DNA of 64,000 bases from Muscardinus avellanarius (lineage: Eukaryota; Chordata; Mammalia; Rodentia; Gliridae), in contig OY726567.1 of NCBI GenBank assembly GCA_963383645.1, positions 67,170,575 to 67,234,574 of the forward strand. Direction: 5' to 3'. Positions 26,561 through 64,000 of the stretch are shown one piece after another. Numbering within the stretch: the first letter of the stretch is position 1; each line of letters begins with the position of its first letter. A model generated the notes under the pieces. It made no database searches, had not been told where the DNA came from, and saw nothing but the letters and a program-made list of their open reading frames with translations. The position numbers and the translations under genes were made by a program.

Positions 26561-28189
26561 GGTACTGGAGATTGAACTCAAGAGACATTCTACCTTTAAG
26601 TCACACCCCCCTGCACATCTTTCTTTCTTATTTATTTATTTATTTATTTATTTAGATAGTCTCACTAAGCTACTGAGAGCACTAAGTTGCCAAGACTAGC
26701 TATGAACCTGTGATCCTCCTGTTTCAGCCTCCCAAGTATTGGGTTTATAGGCTTGCGCTACCACTACTGGCTATTACTTAAAACCTATTCTTAAAACCTA
26801 TTGTTACAAAACTTGATTATTTTTTGCACATAATACTTAGCATTATGACTGTTTTAACTTAGTATCCATAGGATGGAGAACACCCTCCCATGATTAGGAG
26901 ACACATCTGTACACAGCACATGTGGAGGCCACACAGATGGCACAGAGATGAAGAGGGAGTGGACCCATAAGCAAATGCTTTTATTGGGTCCGGCGTGTTA
27001 TCCACATAGGTTTCCTGTGGTACATTTTAATTATTGGGTTAAAGAAAGATGGTGTGTGTTCCAGGAGATTGTGTGACTGAAAAGTGGTCACTGTGGCATA
27101 TCTGTGTTGTCTATCATGGACCACATTAAGTTTTTGAAAAAGGACTGAATGGTTTGTTTAAAAGAAGTGGCGAAGATGGGCATGGTGACACATGCTTGGA
27201 ATCCTAGTACTTGGGAGGCTGAGACTTGGAGGATTTCAGGTTCACAGCCAGCCTCAGCTACTTAGTGATAACCTTCACAACTTAGTGAGACCTTGTTTCA
27301 AAATAAAACATTAAAAAACAAAAGAAGAAGAAGGCTGGAGATGTAACTGGGAGGTAGAATGCCTCTTGGTTCAATTTCTGATTTCTAATTGAAAAGAAAA
27401 AAGTGGCAGGCCGGGCATGGTAGTACATACTTGTAATTCCAGTACTTGGGATTCTGAGACAGGAGAATTGCAGGTTTGTAGCCAGCCTCAGCAATTTAGT
27501 GAGGCCCTCAGCAATTTAGTGAGACCCTTTTTCAAAAAAAAAAAAAAAAAAAAAAGAATAAAATAGGGAAGGGAGTGTAGTTCAGAGGTAGAATTCCCCT
27601 GGGTTCAATCCCCAGTACCACAGAGTAAATAAGATCAGTTTCTTTTGTTCTCAACCAAGGAAACCTAAATAATACAGAAATTGGTAATGTTAGGTGGGTT
27701 TCAGGCAAAAAGTTCTGGGATTAAATTTGTTGTTTGGTAAATGGATCAAAAGACTGTAAGCCTCCTAATGGTATTTTGTGCCATGTAAGCAGTATGCATT
27801 GATAGCAACAGTTAGACAGCTAATCAGCTGGGGCCCTAGACCACTTGAGAGTAGGTGAGAAAAGAACATTTGCGATTATACTTGTAATCCCAGCACTTGG
27901 AGGCTGAGTCCGGAGGATTACAGGTTCTCAGCTCCCTCAGCAATGTAATAATACCCTGTTTCAAAATAAACATGGCTGCCAGGTGCTTTCTTAAAATCCC
28001 AGTACTTGGGAGGCTGAGAGAGGATCATCACTGTTGGTAGACAGTCTCAGCTACTTCGTGAGGCCCTCTGCAACTTATACCTTGTTTCAAAATAAAGACT
28101 AAAAAATAGGGCTGGAGTTATAGCTTGGAGGTAGAATGCCCCTGGGTTCCTCTCCCCAGTACCGCAGTAAATAAATAAATAAGAAAGAA

Positions 28190-28237
<48 letters not shown>

Positions 28238-28760
28238 TGACTGGGGCTATAGCTAAGAAGTCGAACACCCCTGGGTTCAATCACATTACCACACACAAAA
28301 TAAAGATATGCACTCATAAGTCTTTTCCTCGAGGAGTTGGATGCCAAACCTTTACTGACTTATCATTGATTGTAGGACATAACTGGCTATGATCACTGGT
28401 AAGTCTCTAGCAATGATGTTATTAGCACTGAGATTTTACTTTGTTGTTTGTCTAAAAGCATGTCAGGACTGGTCAGAAGGCCTCAGGCCAGTAATACCCA
28501 TTCTTGAAACTGCCTTTTGACCTGTTGTCAGATGTGGGCTTGTGGGTATCCCTGAAGAATCCCTTCCTAAAACCACCATGACCTAACTTGGATTCCCAAA
28601 AGGACTGCAGCCAAGGTAAGTACATACAGAAGAAACACAATAAGGAAACATAAACTTGCACTTTTGATTAAGACAGAGTCTAGCTAAGTTGCCCAGGCTA
28701 ACCTCGAACTTGTGACCCTCTTGCCTCAGCCTCCAAATTTGCCATGATTATAGGTATGTG
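25535..28760. repeat. Intergenic ZNF471-ZFP28, part 1
   Basis: SINEs + 25727-25925, + 26048-26160, + 26164-26362, - 26562-26774, + 27176-27385, + 27411-27625, + 27866-27968 (partial), + 27985-28170. ID-like 25972-26030, 26398-26455 and 28238-28300. (GAAG)n 25928-25966, ACT/GCT trinucleotides 26472-26561, (GACA)n 28188-28237. 26860-27150 is unique or LTR-like; it holds an AATAAAA on the - strand. No gene. Confidence 0.7.
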
Positions 28761-31380
28761 TTAGGAGGCCCAGTACAATATGAATTTTTTTTTTTTTGTG
28801 GTGGTACTGGGGTTCCTGGAAGCCCTTCTACCTCTGGGCTACACTCCCAGACCTATTTTTATATTTTTATTTGGAAACAGGGTCTCTTAAGCCAGCGCTG
28901 CTGGCTTCGAACCTCTGCGATCCTCCTGTCTCTGCCTCCCAAGCACGGGGATTACAAGCGTCCGCCACCATGCCCGGCTCAATATGAATTTTATTTTATA
29001 TATATTTTTTGGTGGTACTGGGGTTCCTGGAAGCCCTTCTACCTACGGGCTACACTCCCAGACCTATTTTTACATTTTTATTTGGAAACAGGGTCTCCTA
29101 AGCCAGTTCGAAGCAGCTGGCTTCGAACCTGTGCGATCCTCCTGTCTCTGCCTCCCAAGCGCGGGGATTACAAGCGTGTGCCACCACGCCCGACTCAATA
29201 TGAATTTTAAATGAAGTAATTAAGAGGATTATAGGTGATTTTAGCCTAAGTTCAGAATGTATAGGCTGCTATTCTGAATGTCTAAATTTGGTTTATCGAG
29301 TTGTTCAAGTCTGCTATATTCTTGCTTATTTCTAGCCTACCGGAAGGAATTTAAATCTGAATATTAATTTGGAGAAAATTGATATTTGTTAATATGCCGA
29401 GTCTGACAAGCTATAATATTTACCTCTACCTATTTAATTTGATTTCTTTTTGGGGGGATTAGGGATGGAACCCAGGGACATTCTACCCCTGAGCTATACT
29501 CTCAGCCCTATTTTTTAGTCTTTATTTTTAAACAAGGTCTCACCAAGTTGCAGAAGGCCTTACTAAGTAGCTGAGGCTGTCTGCGAACCCAGATCTTCCT
29601 GTCTCAGCCTTCCAGATGCCGGTATTAAAAACATGTGCCACCATGCCTGGCTTTATTTTATTTTATTTATTTATTTAATTATTTATTTATTTTTCTATTT
29701 TTCTATTTCTTTATTTTTTACGGTTACAGTACTGGGGACGGAACCCAAGGACATTCTACCTCTGAGCTACATCCTCAGCCCTATTTTTTATTCTTTATTT
29801 TGAAACAGGGTCTCACTGAGTTGCAGAGATCCTCATTAAATAGCTGAGGCTGGCCACAAACCGAGATCTTCCTGTCTCAGTCTCCCGAATGCTGGGATTA
29901 CAAGCATTTGCCACCACGCTCGGCAGTTAATTTGATTTCTTTCATCAGCTTTTTTTTTTTTTTTAAATGAGGGATGGAACCCATGGGCCTTCTATATCCA
30001 GGCTACACCCCCAAACTTATTTTTTATTTAGAAACAGGGTCTCACTAAGTTGCTGAGAGCCTTGCTAAATTACTGAGGCTGGCTTTAAAACTGTAATCCT
30101 TGTCTCTCAACCTCCCAAGTACTGGGATTACAGGGGTGTACAATCACACCCAGCGTTTTCTTTTTTTTTTTTTTTTTTTTTTTGCAGTACTGGGGATGGA
30201 ACCCAGGGACATTCTATCTCCCAGCTATACCCCCAGTTCTATTTTTTTATTCTTTATTTTGAAACCAGGTCTCACTGAGTTGCAAAGAGCCTCGCTAAGT
30301 AGCTGAGGCTGTCCTTGAACCCCAATCCTCTGGTCTGTCTCCCAAATGCTGGGATTACAAGTGTACACCACCATGCCTGGCTTATGGTTCTTAACATACA
30401 AGTTTTGTTTGATTTACACCTAAGTATTTCAGGTTGGTGGTTTTTTATTTGAATCAGAAATTTTGTGTTGGAGGGGTGGGTGGTATTGGGGATTGAGCAC
30501 AGAGGCATTCTTCCTCAAAGCTACACCCCAGTCCTATTTTATTTCTATTTTGAAACAGGTCTCAACTAGTTGATGAGTCTCACTACTTGCTGAGGCTGTC
30601 CTCAAACCTACCATCCTCCTGTCTCGGCCTCCTAAGGACTGCAGGCATGAGCGATCATACCTGGCTGGTATTGTGCTTTTAATTTTAGCTGTTAGTGTTT
30701 TATGTGCTTATTCCCTGAGGCCCTTTTTTTCTGATTGTGCTTCAGATTATTTGTTTATTTATTTTTGCGGTCCTGCTCCTGAGACAGGAGATTGTTTATT
30801 TTCTATTGATCTCTCTTCATTTCACTGAGTCTTCTTTCATTTTCATTCTGCTTTTAAGCCCAGTGAATTTTTTGTTTAACAAACTATATATGCCAGTGTG
30901 AAAATATTCTTTTGATAGAGTCCAATTTATCCTTCAGTGGTCTTTCTGGTAATTTCATAAAATTCCAGCATCAGTGAAACAACACTTCTTGGACTGAAGC
31001 TCTATTTGCCGTATAGAGTAAGTGGTGAGTAAATATTCTCTACAATAGGAAAGCCTGTGCCACTGCTTTCCATCCACAGAAATATATATGACAATATTAA
31101 ACTTAGCCTTAACTTTTTTTTTTTTTTTTTTTTTTTTTTTGGTGGTACTGGGGATGGAACTCAGGGGCTTTTCAACCTCTGGGCTATCATCCCAGACCTA
31201 TTTTATACTTTATTTGGAAACAGGGTCTCACTAAGATGCTAAGAGCCTAAGTAGCTGAGGCTGGCTTCGAACCTGTGTGATCCTTCTGTCTCAGCCTCCC
31301 AAGTGCTGGGATTACAAGCGTGCGCCACCACGCCCGGCTAGCCTTAACTTTTCATTGTTTATCTATGAATGGTATTGAAT
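28761..31380. repeat. Intergenic ZNF471-ZFP28, part 2
   Basis: Apart from the twin insertion at 28788-29194: SINEs -, 29445-29652, 29723-29925, 29950-30154, 30160-30382, 30470-30664 and 31112-31338. All eight copies in this stretch share one orientation. (TTTA)n 29660-29720. 29195-29440 and 30665-31110 are unique. Confidence 0.7.
28788..29194 (-). repeat. Two SINEs inserted consecutively at one site
   Basis: Copies at about 28788-28978 and 29006-29194, both on - strand. The same flank, CAATATGAATTT, appears three times (about 28776, 28980 and 29197): before, between and after the two copies. Confidence 0.85.
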
Positions 31381-31892
31381 TATATTGATAGGCTCACCAC
31401 CCTGGAGCTCCTGAGATATCTTCTTGGCAGTGTAGTCGGCTTACTGTCTGCCTAGCATCCACTCACCTTTCTGTCTTTGTTAACTAAACTCAACTTGGGC
31501 TCCGGAATCTCTTCTACAGTGACAGGATTCAAAATGAGGCTTTCCCTGTAACTGGCCTAGGGGTGGGGCTGTGCCTGTGTTGTCACAAGCAGGTCAAAGG
31601 AAGAACTTCTATGCCATGAGTTCTTTTTCCGAGTAAAGCTCTGTGGACATAATATATGAAACCCCTCTCAGAAAAAAGATGAGAATCAAGACAGGCATGA
31701 TGGTGCATGCTTGTAATCCCAGCCAGCCTTTGGGAGGTTGAAACAGGAAGATCATGGTTTGAGGACAGCCTCAGCTACTTAGTGAGTCCCTTTGCAACTC
31801 AGTGATACCCTGTTTCAAAGTAAAGAATTAAAAAAAAAAAAGGTTTGAGGCATAGCTTGTAGTAGAATGCCCCCAGATTTCCATCCCCAGTG

Positions 31893-31945
<53 letters not shown>

Positions 31946-32161
31946 AGAAGTTATGATTACCCGGGCGAGGTGGCGCATGCTTGTAATCCTCGGGCTTGGG
32001 AGGATGAGACAGGAGGATCGCACAGGTTCGAAGCCAGCCTCAGCTACTTAGTGAGGCTCTCAGCAACTTAGTGAGACCCTGTTTCCAAATAAAATATAAA
32101 ATAGGTCTGGGAGTATAGTATAGTATAGAAAGCCTCTAGGTTCCACCCCCAGTACCACCAA

Positions 32162-32196
<35 letters not shown>

Positions 32197-34929
32197 ATAG
32201 GGCTGGGGGTGTAGCTCGGAGGTAGAATGCCTCTGGGTTCCATCCCTGGTGCCACAAAAGAAGTTATGATTTTTAGAAAATCTGTATTTTTCTTAGATTA
32301 TCTAAATAACCAAATTCATTGGGTTAAAAATTGTTTCCTAGATCAAAATATGTCATGTACATTTTTAAATATCTGACACCCAAGAATATGATATCCTTAT
32401 CTCTTGCTATAGTTCTTTTTGCCTAGCATGAAAACTTTTTTTCATAGTACCAGGTATTGAACCGAGGGGAATTCTACCTCTGAGCTATACCCCCAATTCC
32501 TTCCTCCCTTTGGGAAACAGAGTATTGATAGGTTGGTAAGGCTGTACTTGAACCTGCAATCTTGTCACAGCCTACCAGGTACTGGGATTATAGGTTTGTG
32601 CTACCTCACCCAGTTAAAAACATGTAATTTTTTTTTGGGGGGGGTACTGGGGATAGAACCTAGGGGCCTTCTACCTCTGGGCTATTCCCCAGACCTATTT
32701 TAGATTTTATTTGGAAACAGGCTCTAAGTTGCTGAGATCCTCATTAAGCTGCTGAGGCTGGCTTCAGACCTTTGATCCTCCTGTCTCAGCCTCCCAAATA
32801 CTGGGATTACAAGCGTATGCCACCACACTCAGCTAAAACTATGTAATTCTTTTTAATATGTTTTCTCAAATAAAAATGAGTGTTCTGCAGTATGGAAGGG
32901 CAGAATAGACTCTGGGCAAGTCCACCAGAGCTGTCAGGTGGCGGTTAGACAAGTGCTGACCTTGTCCTTGCTGCCACTCCTGGCTCCACCAGTTACATGA
33001 AATCATTTTATTTTATTTTTTTTATCACTGAGACCAAACTAGTGAGGATGAGGTAAGATAGAAGAAATAAAAGGTAAAAAGGAAACAAAAACAAAAGTTC
33101 AATCTGAAAGCTTTATGCTAAATTTCACATAGTTTTCTATCCTAAGTCATTTCTCTATCCCAAGCCTGTCACTCCCAGATTTCTGGGGGAATCTATAGAT
33201 CTTTACTCATAACCTTAGTTATTATAAGATTTTTTTTTTGTGTGTGGTACTGGGGTTCCTGGAAGCCCTTCTACCTCCGGGCTACACTCCCAGACCTATT
33301 TTATTTTTGGAAACAGGGTCTCTTAAGCCAGCGCGGCTGGCTTCGAACCTGCGCGATCCTCCTGTCTCCACCTCCCAAGAGCGGGGATTACAAGCGTGCG
33401 CTTCCATGCCTGGCGATATGACCTTAGTTATTATAAATTCACTTGTGAAAATTACCTTGTACACTGCTCATTAGTGTATGTAATTAAGCAGAGAGACACA
33501 ATCCAACATGATCAGATGACCACCACTTAGCCTAAGAATCCTAAGAACCACCAGACCACCATAAACCATCTCGTGTGTCAAATGTTATCTCCACAAACCT
33601 TCCCATGCCCAGCTGTTAAGTTTCCTTTAAAATAAGAAGGTAAGGCCAGGCGTGGTGGTGCATGCTTGTAATCCTAGTACTTGGGAAGCTGAGACGAGGA
33701 TCACAGGTTTGCAGCCAACCTCAGCAACACGGGGCCCCCGCAACTTAGATCCTGTTTCAAAATAAACAGTAAAATAGGGCTGGAGATATAGCTCAGAGGT
33801 TGGGCACCCTTGGGTTCAACCCCCTGTACCACAAAAAAAAAAAAAAAAAGGCAAGCTGGGGGTGGTAATCCCAATACTTGGAAGACAGGAGGATTGCAGG
33901 TTTGTGGTTTGTGGCCAGCCTCAACAACTTAGGCCCTCCACTACTTATACTTGTTTCAAAATAAATAGGTACGCCAGGCGTAGTGGTTCACTCAAGCTTG
34001 GTGGTGCATGTCTGTAATTCCATTTTTTTGGAGGCTGAGACGGGGGATTGCAGGTTCACAGACAGTCTCAGCAAGTGGTGAGTTAGACCCTGTTTCAAAA
34101 GAAAATAGGGCTGGAGATCTAGCTCAGAGAATGCCCCAATTTTCAATTCTCAGTTCCATGAATAAGTAAGGCTAAGAACCCAAAAATGTCTTTGATATTT
34201 GAGATGGTCCACATTCTCCCTTAAATATGTATTCTTTGCATTCTTAAATAAATTTCTGTGACTCTACCACATCCTTAAGCTCATTTCTGCCACGTGCTTG
34301 CCTTTGGTTGAAGTCCCCTCCTCAGGAATTCCTCAGGAATCCTGTGGTGATGAGGGGGCCCTGTCTGGTTGGGCAAGCAATCCTTCACTTGCTCGGGGGG
34401 TGGGGGAGCTAGTGACAGCGCTCCCGCCTGTGTGTGTGGTCAAAGAGGTGGTTCTTGGTGAGGCAGGATCCAGGATGAAGGTCCACAGCTCTGATGGGGC
34501 TCCTGAGGAGGGCGAAGAATGAAGACACCGCTAGTTTACATGTTAGGAAGGGGGTTCTCATTGGGATTCTGGGAATGGAACCCAAGACCTTGTGGGTGCT
34601 AGGCAAGTGCTCCACCAGGGTTGGGGGATGGATTTGAAAAGATTGTGATGGAGGCACAAGTTTGTAATTCCAGTACTTGGGAGGCGGAGACAGAAGGATT
34701 GCAGGTTCATGGCCAGCCTTATCAATTTTAGCACCACAATTTAGACCCAAAATTGCAAAATTAAAAAACTAAAGTTGAGGGATGCAGCTCGGAGGTAAAA
34801 TTCTCCTGGATTCCATCCCCAGTAAGCACACACACGCACACTCGTGCACATACATATACATATATGAGTTGCAGGAAGCTCTCCCTGAGGCTGACACGAC
34901 ACATGAGACATAAGTTGGGGACAGAGTGT
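31381..34929. repeat. Intergenic ZNF471-ZFP28, part 3
   Basis: SINEs + 31693-31890, + 31960-32158, - 32435-32614, - 32628-32835, - 33230-33414, + 33645-33832, + 33851-33965 (shortened), + 33973-34165, + 34640-34828. (AC)n 31894-31943; (AAAT)n 32159-32199; ID-like 32200-32255. Unique stretches 31381-31690, 32836-33228 and 34170-34560 show no exon. Confidence 0.7.
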
Positions 34930-35343
34930 AGGCCAGGACCTTCCAGTGCGCGAGGAGTAGTAGGGTGGAAGCCTCCAAATCAGATCACTCAAGCGCTGCA
35001 ACACCACGCACCCCACCTGAGTATTTCTGGCCCTTGCGCATCACCTGTAGCTCAGCGGGCTGTCCCGCCACTGCGCGCTCAGAGCCTGCCAACTCCCAGA
35101 TGCCTTTGGGGCGTGGTTCTGCATCTCAGGCGGTGTTCCTGCTCGGGACTATGTCTCCCAGCAGGCGTTGCGGGAGGCACCGCCCACTTCCGTGCCAGTG
35201 GGGGCGGGGCCTGAGGACGGGCGCGCTCTCGCCGGCGACAGTGACAGGGGCGCGGCCGGCGGGTGTGGCCGGGGGGTGTGTCCGCGGGGAACGCCCGTGG
35301 GCGTCCAGCGCCTCCGGGGTAGGGTGCGCGCCCCTTCGGCGAC

Positions 35344-60264
<24,921 letters not shown>

Positions 60265-60588
60265 TCAAAACATTTCCATTTTCACTATACTGCAGTCACT
60301 TAAAAACTCACCTGTCTGTTCTTTGTTTTGCTTTGATTTTGTCCCTTGCAAGTTTGTTCTTCACTTTAGTCAGGTTTTTTTTTTTTTTTTTTTTAAGTAT
60401 AAATGTAGCCGGGTGTGGTGACGCACGCTTGTAATCCCTGCTCTTGGGAGGCGGAAACAGGAGGATCGCGCAGGTTCGAAGCCAGCATCTCTGGCTTTAG
60501 AGACCCTGTTTCCAAATAAAAATATAAAAATGGGTCTGGGAATTTAGCCCGGAGGTAGAAGGGTTTCCAGGAACCCCAGTACCACAAA

Positions 60589-60627
<39 letters not shown>

Positions 60628-61982
60628 AGTATAAATGTAACTAATCCCCTCATAGAAGACTTGTATTGAGGTCCCCTCAATTGCCTGGTATAAGGTGTTC
60701 TTAACACAATGCCTCGTCCATGCCAAATGGTCAGTAAACTTAGTGCTTTAGAAAACATTATCATTGAAAACTGAAAAGTGACCACAGTCAGCTCTGATAA
60801 AAACAGTGAAGTAGGATGAAGCTCAGAGGAGCCAGATCTTAGGAGGAGCTCTGCAGGTAGGCAGTGAGGTTTTTTCTGTGTCACTTAGCACTTGATTCAA
60901 TAATGCTGAGTTGTTTTGTGGCTTTCCATTGGATCTATATGACTGTAGACTGATGTGACCTTTTTGGTGGAAAAATTCAACTCAACACTTGACGACAGTC
61001 TTAGAAAGTCATGAGATCATGATGGGTAGGCCACTTGGAACAAATGAATTAATCAGGAAAATGCACGAATTATATGCATAAAGTTAAACAACTGAGCCGG
61101 GCGTGGTGGCGCACGCTTGTAATCCCCGCGCTTGGGAGGCGGAGACAGGAGGATCGCGCAGGTTCAAAGCCAGCCGCGCGCGCTGGCTTAGGAGACCCTG
61201 TTTCCAAAAATGAAAATGTAAAAATAGGTCTGGGAGTGTAGCCCGGAGGTAGAAGGGCTTCCAGGAACCCCAGTACCACCAAAAAAAAAAAAAAAAAAAA
61301 AAAGTTAAACAACTGAATGTTACTCAAGTATGAGAAAACTCAGCAGGATCTGATCTAAGTCATTCAGTTTATGAATGAATTCTATTAAGCTTTCAAGGAA
61401 CCATTACTTCTTGGGTAAACTGAACTAAAGTAGAGGTCAGCAAACTGAGTGGTCAAAGCCTCACTGTTTTTGTGTGGTCTGTGACTTGAAATTTTAAAAA
61501 ATATTTTTAAGTGGTTAAGAAAATGGAAATGTTTTCTACCTAATTATGTGAAATTCACATTTCATTGTTTATAAATAAAGTTGTATTAGCACAGAGCCAC
61601 TACATGGGGAGCTGTGATGAAGACCATAGGTTCTGCTACCTGAACCTTGTACCGAAAATGTTGGCTGATCCCTGCTCTAGAGTTTGCTGAAAATTCTACA
61701 GCTCATGGGCCAAATCCTGTGTAGCCTGTTTTTGTAAATAGAATTTTACTGAAACACCATCATTCTCATCTGTTTACCTATTGTCTTTGGCTGCTTTTAC
61801 AACAGTGGCAGAATTAATAGCTTTAACAAAGACAGTATAGTGTGCATAGCCTCAGATATTTAGTGTGTGTGTGTGAATCCAGGAGCATTCTACCTGCACT
61901 ATACCCCCAGACGACGACGACGACGACGACTACTACTACTTATTACTACCCTTACTATTATTACTATTATTATTGTTTCTTA

Positions 61983-62028
<46 letters not shown>

Positions 62029-64000
62029 ATACTGGGGATGGAACACAGGGGCTTTCTACTTCCAGGCTACACTCCCAGACCTATGTATATTTTTTATTTG
62101 GAAACAGGGTCTCACTAAGTTGCAGAGGGCTTCACTAAGTAGCTGAGGCTGGCTTTGAAACTGCACGATCCTCCTGTCTCAGACTCCCAAGTACTGGAAT
62201 TACAAGCATGTGCCACCCAGCTATTGTTTTTTATTTTGAAAGAGGGTCTCACTGAGTTGCCGAGGAACTTACTAAATTGCTGAGGCTAGCCTCCAACCTG
62301 TAGTCCTCTTGGGATTATAGGTGTATGCCATTATCCCTGGCTTGGTATTTACTGTTCTTTTATAGAACATTTGCCAACCACTTCTCTAGAGTTAAGGCTA
62401 ACATGCAAAAAATTCTAATTTAATCAGGGTAGTGCAACTCATATCAAAAATGTAAAAATAGACTATAAAGCAATTTGTGGAGAGATGAAAAGACATTATT
62501 AAACTATGTTGAAAATATAAGATATATCAATAAAATGATAATCTTTTGGGGGGAAGAGGTCTGGGGATAGCACTCAGAGTCCTTCGACCTCCAAACTACA
62601 CTCCCTGCCCTATTTTTTATTATTTATTTTGAAACAGAGTCTCACTAAGTTGCGGAGGGCCTCACTAAGTAGCTGAGGCTGTCTGCGAACCGTGATCCTC
62701 CTGTCTCAGCCTTCCAAATGCTGGGATTACAAGTGTGTGCCACCACGCCCAGCAGAAATAATCATTTTTCAGCCAGGTGTGATGGCACAAGGTTGTAATC
62801 CCAGTACCTGGGAGGCTGAAACGGGAGGATCTCAGATTTGAGGAAAGCCTCAGCAATGTAGAGACTCAGCAGTCAAGTGGGCCCTATTTCAAAACAAAAA
62901 ATAAAAAAGGGCTGGAGGAGTAGCTTGAAGGGAGAATACCACTGAGTTCAGTCTCCAGTAACACACACATTAACACAGAGAAGATAATTTTTAGATGAAA
63001 TACTCTATTAAAATTTGTCAAGTAGGTCGGGCGTGGTGGCGCACGTTTGTAATCCCTGTGCTTGGGAGGCGGAGACAGGAGGACCGCGCAGGTTCGAAAC
63101 CAGCCACGCACGCTGGCTTAGGAGACCCTGTTTTCAAATAAAAATGTAAAAATAGGTCTGGGAGTGTAGCCCGGAGGTAGAAGGGCTTCCAGGAACCCCA
63201 GTACCACCAAAAAAAAAAAGAGTCCCAGTAATCTGTTTACTCTGGCACTTTTGCCTGGAACAATATGAGGGAGCATAATTAGGCAAGAATAACAGGATGT
63301 TTGTAAAATAGTTTACTTTAGCCAAGCATGGTGGCACACACTTGTAGCCCCAATACTAGGAGGTTAGGATAGGAGGCTCGCAGGTTCGAAAACAGCCTCA
63401 GCAAGTAGTGAAACTCATTAACCTAGTGAGTCTGTTTTAAAATGAAAATAAAATAGGGCTGGGGTATAGCGTAGAGGTTGAATGTCCCTGGGTTCAATCC
63501 CCAGTACCAAAATAAATAAAATTTTTCTTTGCCCATGAGGTTTGGTATATAAAACTGGTATTTTATTATTACAGAAATGATGTTTGACAATTGGCTCCTT
63601 TCTTCTCCAAAGACAAAGAAATAAATACGAGACAACTGTATTTAGAATCTCTAATTATGAAATACTAGAGGCAAACACAGAAAGGGGAAGCCGTTGCGAA
63701 TAGGACATATACTCCTAGAGGCCATAAAAGAAGAGAATAAAGTTGGTACATGTGAAAATGTAAAACTCCAGCAAGGTGAAGCTCATCAAAAACATGTAAA
63801 GGACGATCAACAGAAAATGTATGCAAGTACTAAGTGTGTCATTTAGGAATAGTGCTGTTACACACGCAGAGCCACAGAGAAACATGGCAGCACATGGCAG
63901 ACGTGTTACAGCTGATGTATTCAAGTGAGTAAATATAATCTGTGAAGTTCTTAACCTCATTAATCAGAAAGGTACAAATGAAAACATATTTTCTTGGCTC
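60265..64000. repeat. Downstream of ZFP28: 3' UTR and intergenic
   Basis: SINEs + 60405-60583, + 61094-61300, - 62028-62221, - 62230-62342, - 62550-62755, + 62770-62962, + 63027-63218, + 63320-63510. (AAAT)n 60584-60629; (GAC)n(TAC)n 61909-61940; (GT)n 61986-62026. Two side-by-side copies of an ancient transposon-like repeat at 61440-61855. 63511-64000 is unique with no exon visible; the window ends before the next gene. Confidence 0.7.
61096..61300 (+). repeat. Near-consensus dimeric SINE with target duplication
   Basis: One of the best preserved copies: GCCGGGCGTGGTGGCGCACG head, intact CpGs and pure A tail. AAAGTTAAACAACTGA flanks both ends. High CpG content points to a recent insertion. 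Confidence 0.88.

Overview
The window is mammalian nuclear DNA, almost certainly from a non-murid rodent. It is crowded with a dimeric SINE of about 200 bp that has a 7SL/B1-like left half and an ID-like (tRNA-derived) right half ending in an A-rich tail. It also has many CA/GT and TTTA microsatellites. I cannot name the species; a squirrel-related or beaver/kangaroo-rat-type lineage would fit.

The genes are three KRAB C2H2 zinc-finger repressors, all on the + strand. The order is ZNF582 (coding exons 783-6740, 5' end outside the window), ZNF471 (CpG promoter near 14.2 kb, CDS 18296-25260) and ZFP28 (CpG promoter near 35.2 kb, CDS 35344-60264). Joining exons at consensus splice sites gives open frames of 514 codons (ZNF582, without its first few residues), 626 aa (ZNF471) and 853 aa (ZFP28), close to the lengths I recall for the human proteins. 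Each gene has the usual layout: a 127-bp KRAB-A exon, a 96-bp KRAB-B exon and one exon holding all fingers. ZFP28 has a second, degenerate KRAB pair. Such proteins bind DNA through the fingers and, through KRAB, recruit TRIM28/SETDB1 to silence chromatin, often at retroelements.

The most striking item is a 6,450-bp provirus (42832-49281), antisense inside a ZFP28 intron. Its two 316-bp LTRs look identical, it has a 6-bp target duplication (CCTGCT), and gag and dUTPase-protease are fully open. Pol is open apart from one in-frame TGA, and env is reduced to a broken transmembrane remnant. The proteins are betaretrovirus-like (class II), yet the primer-binding site best fits tRNA-Ile. It must be a recent insertion into a member of the gene family that normally silences such elements.

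Other points: two older solo LTRs with target duplications (9539-10527, inserted in an ID element; 15781-16273), fossil finger-coding DNA at the ends of ZNF582 and ZNF471, a purine-only tract of about 137 bp in ZFP28, and a gene order that suggests an inversion relative to human 19q13.43. The rest is intron or intergenic sequence made of SINEs, simple repeats and unique AT-rich DNA, itemised block by block.
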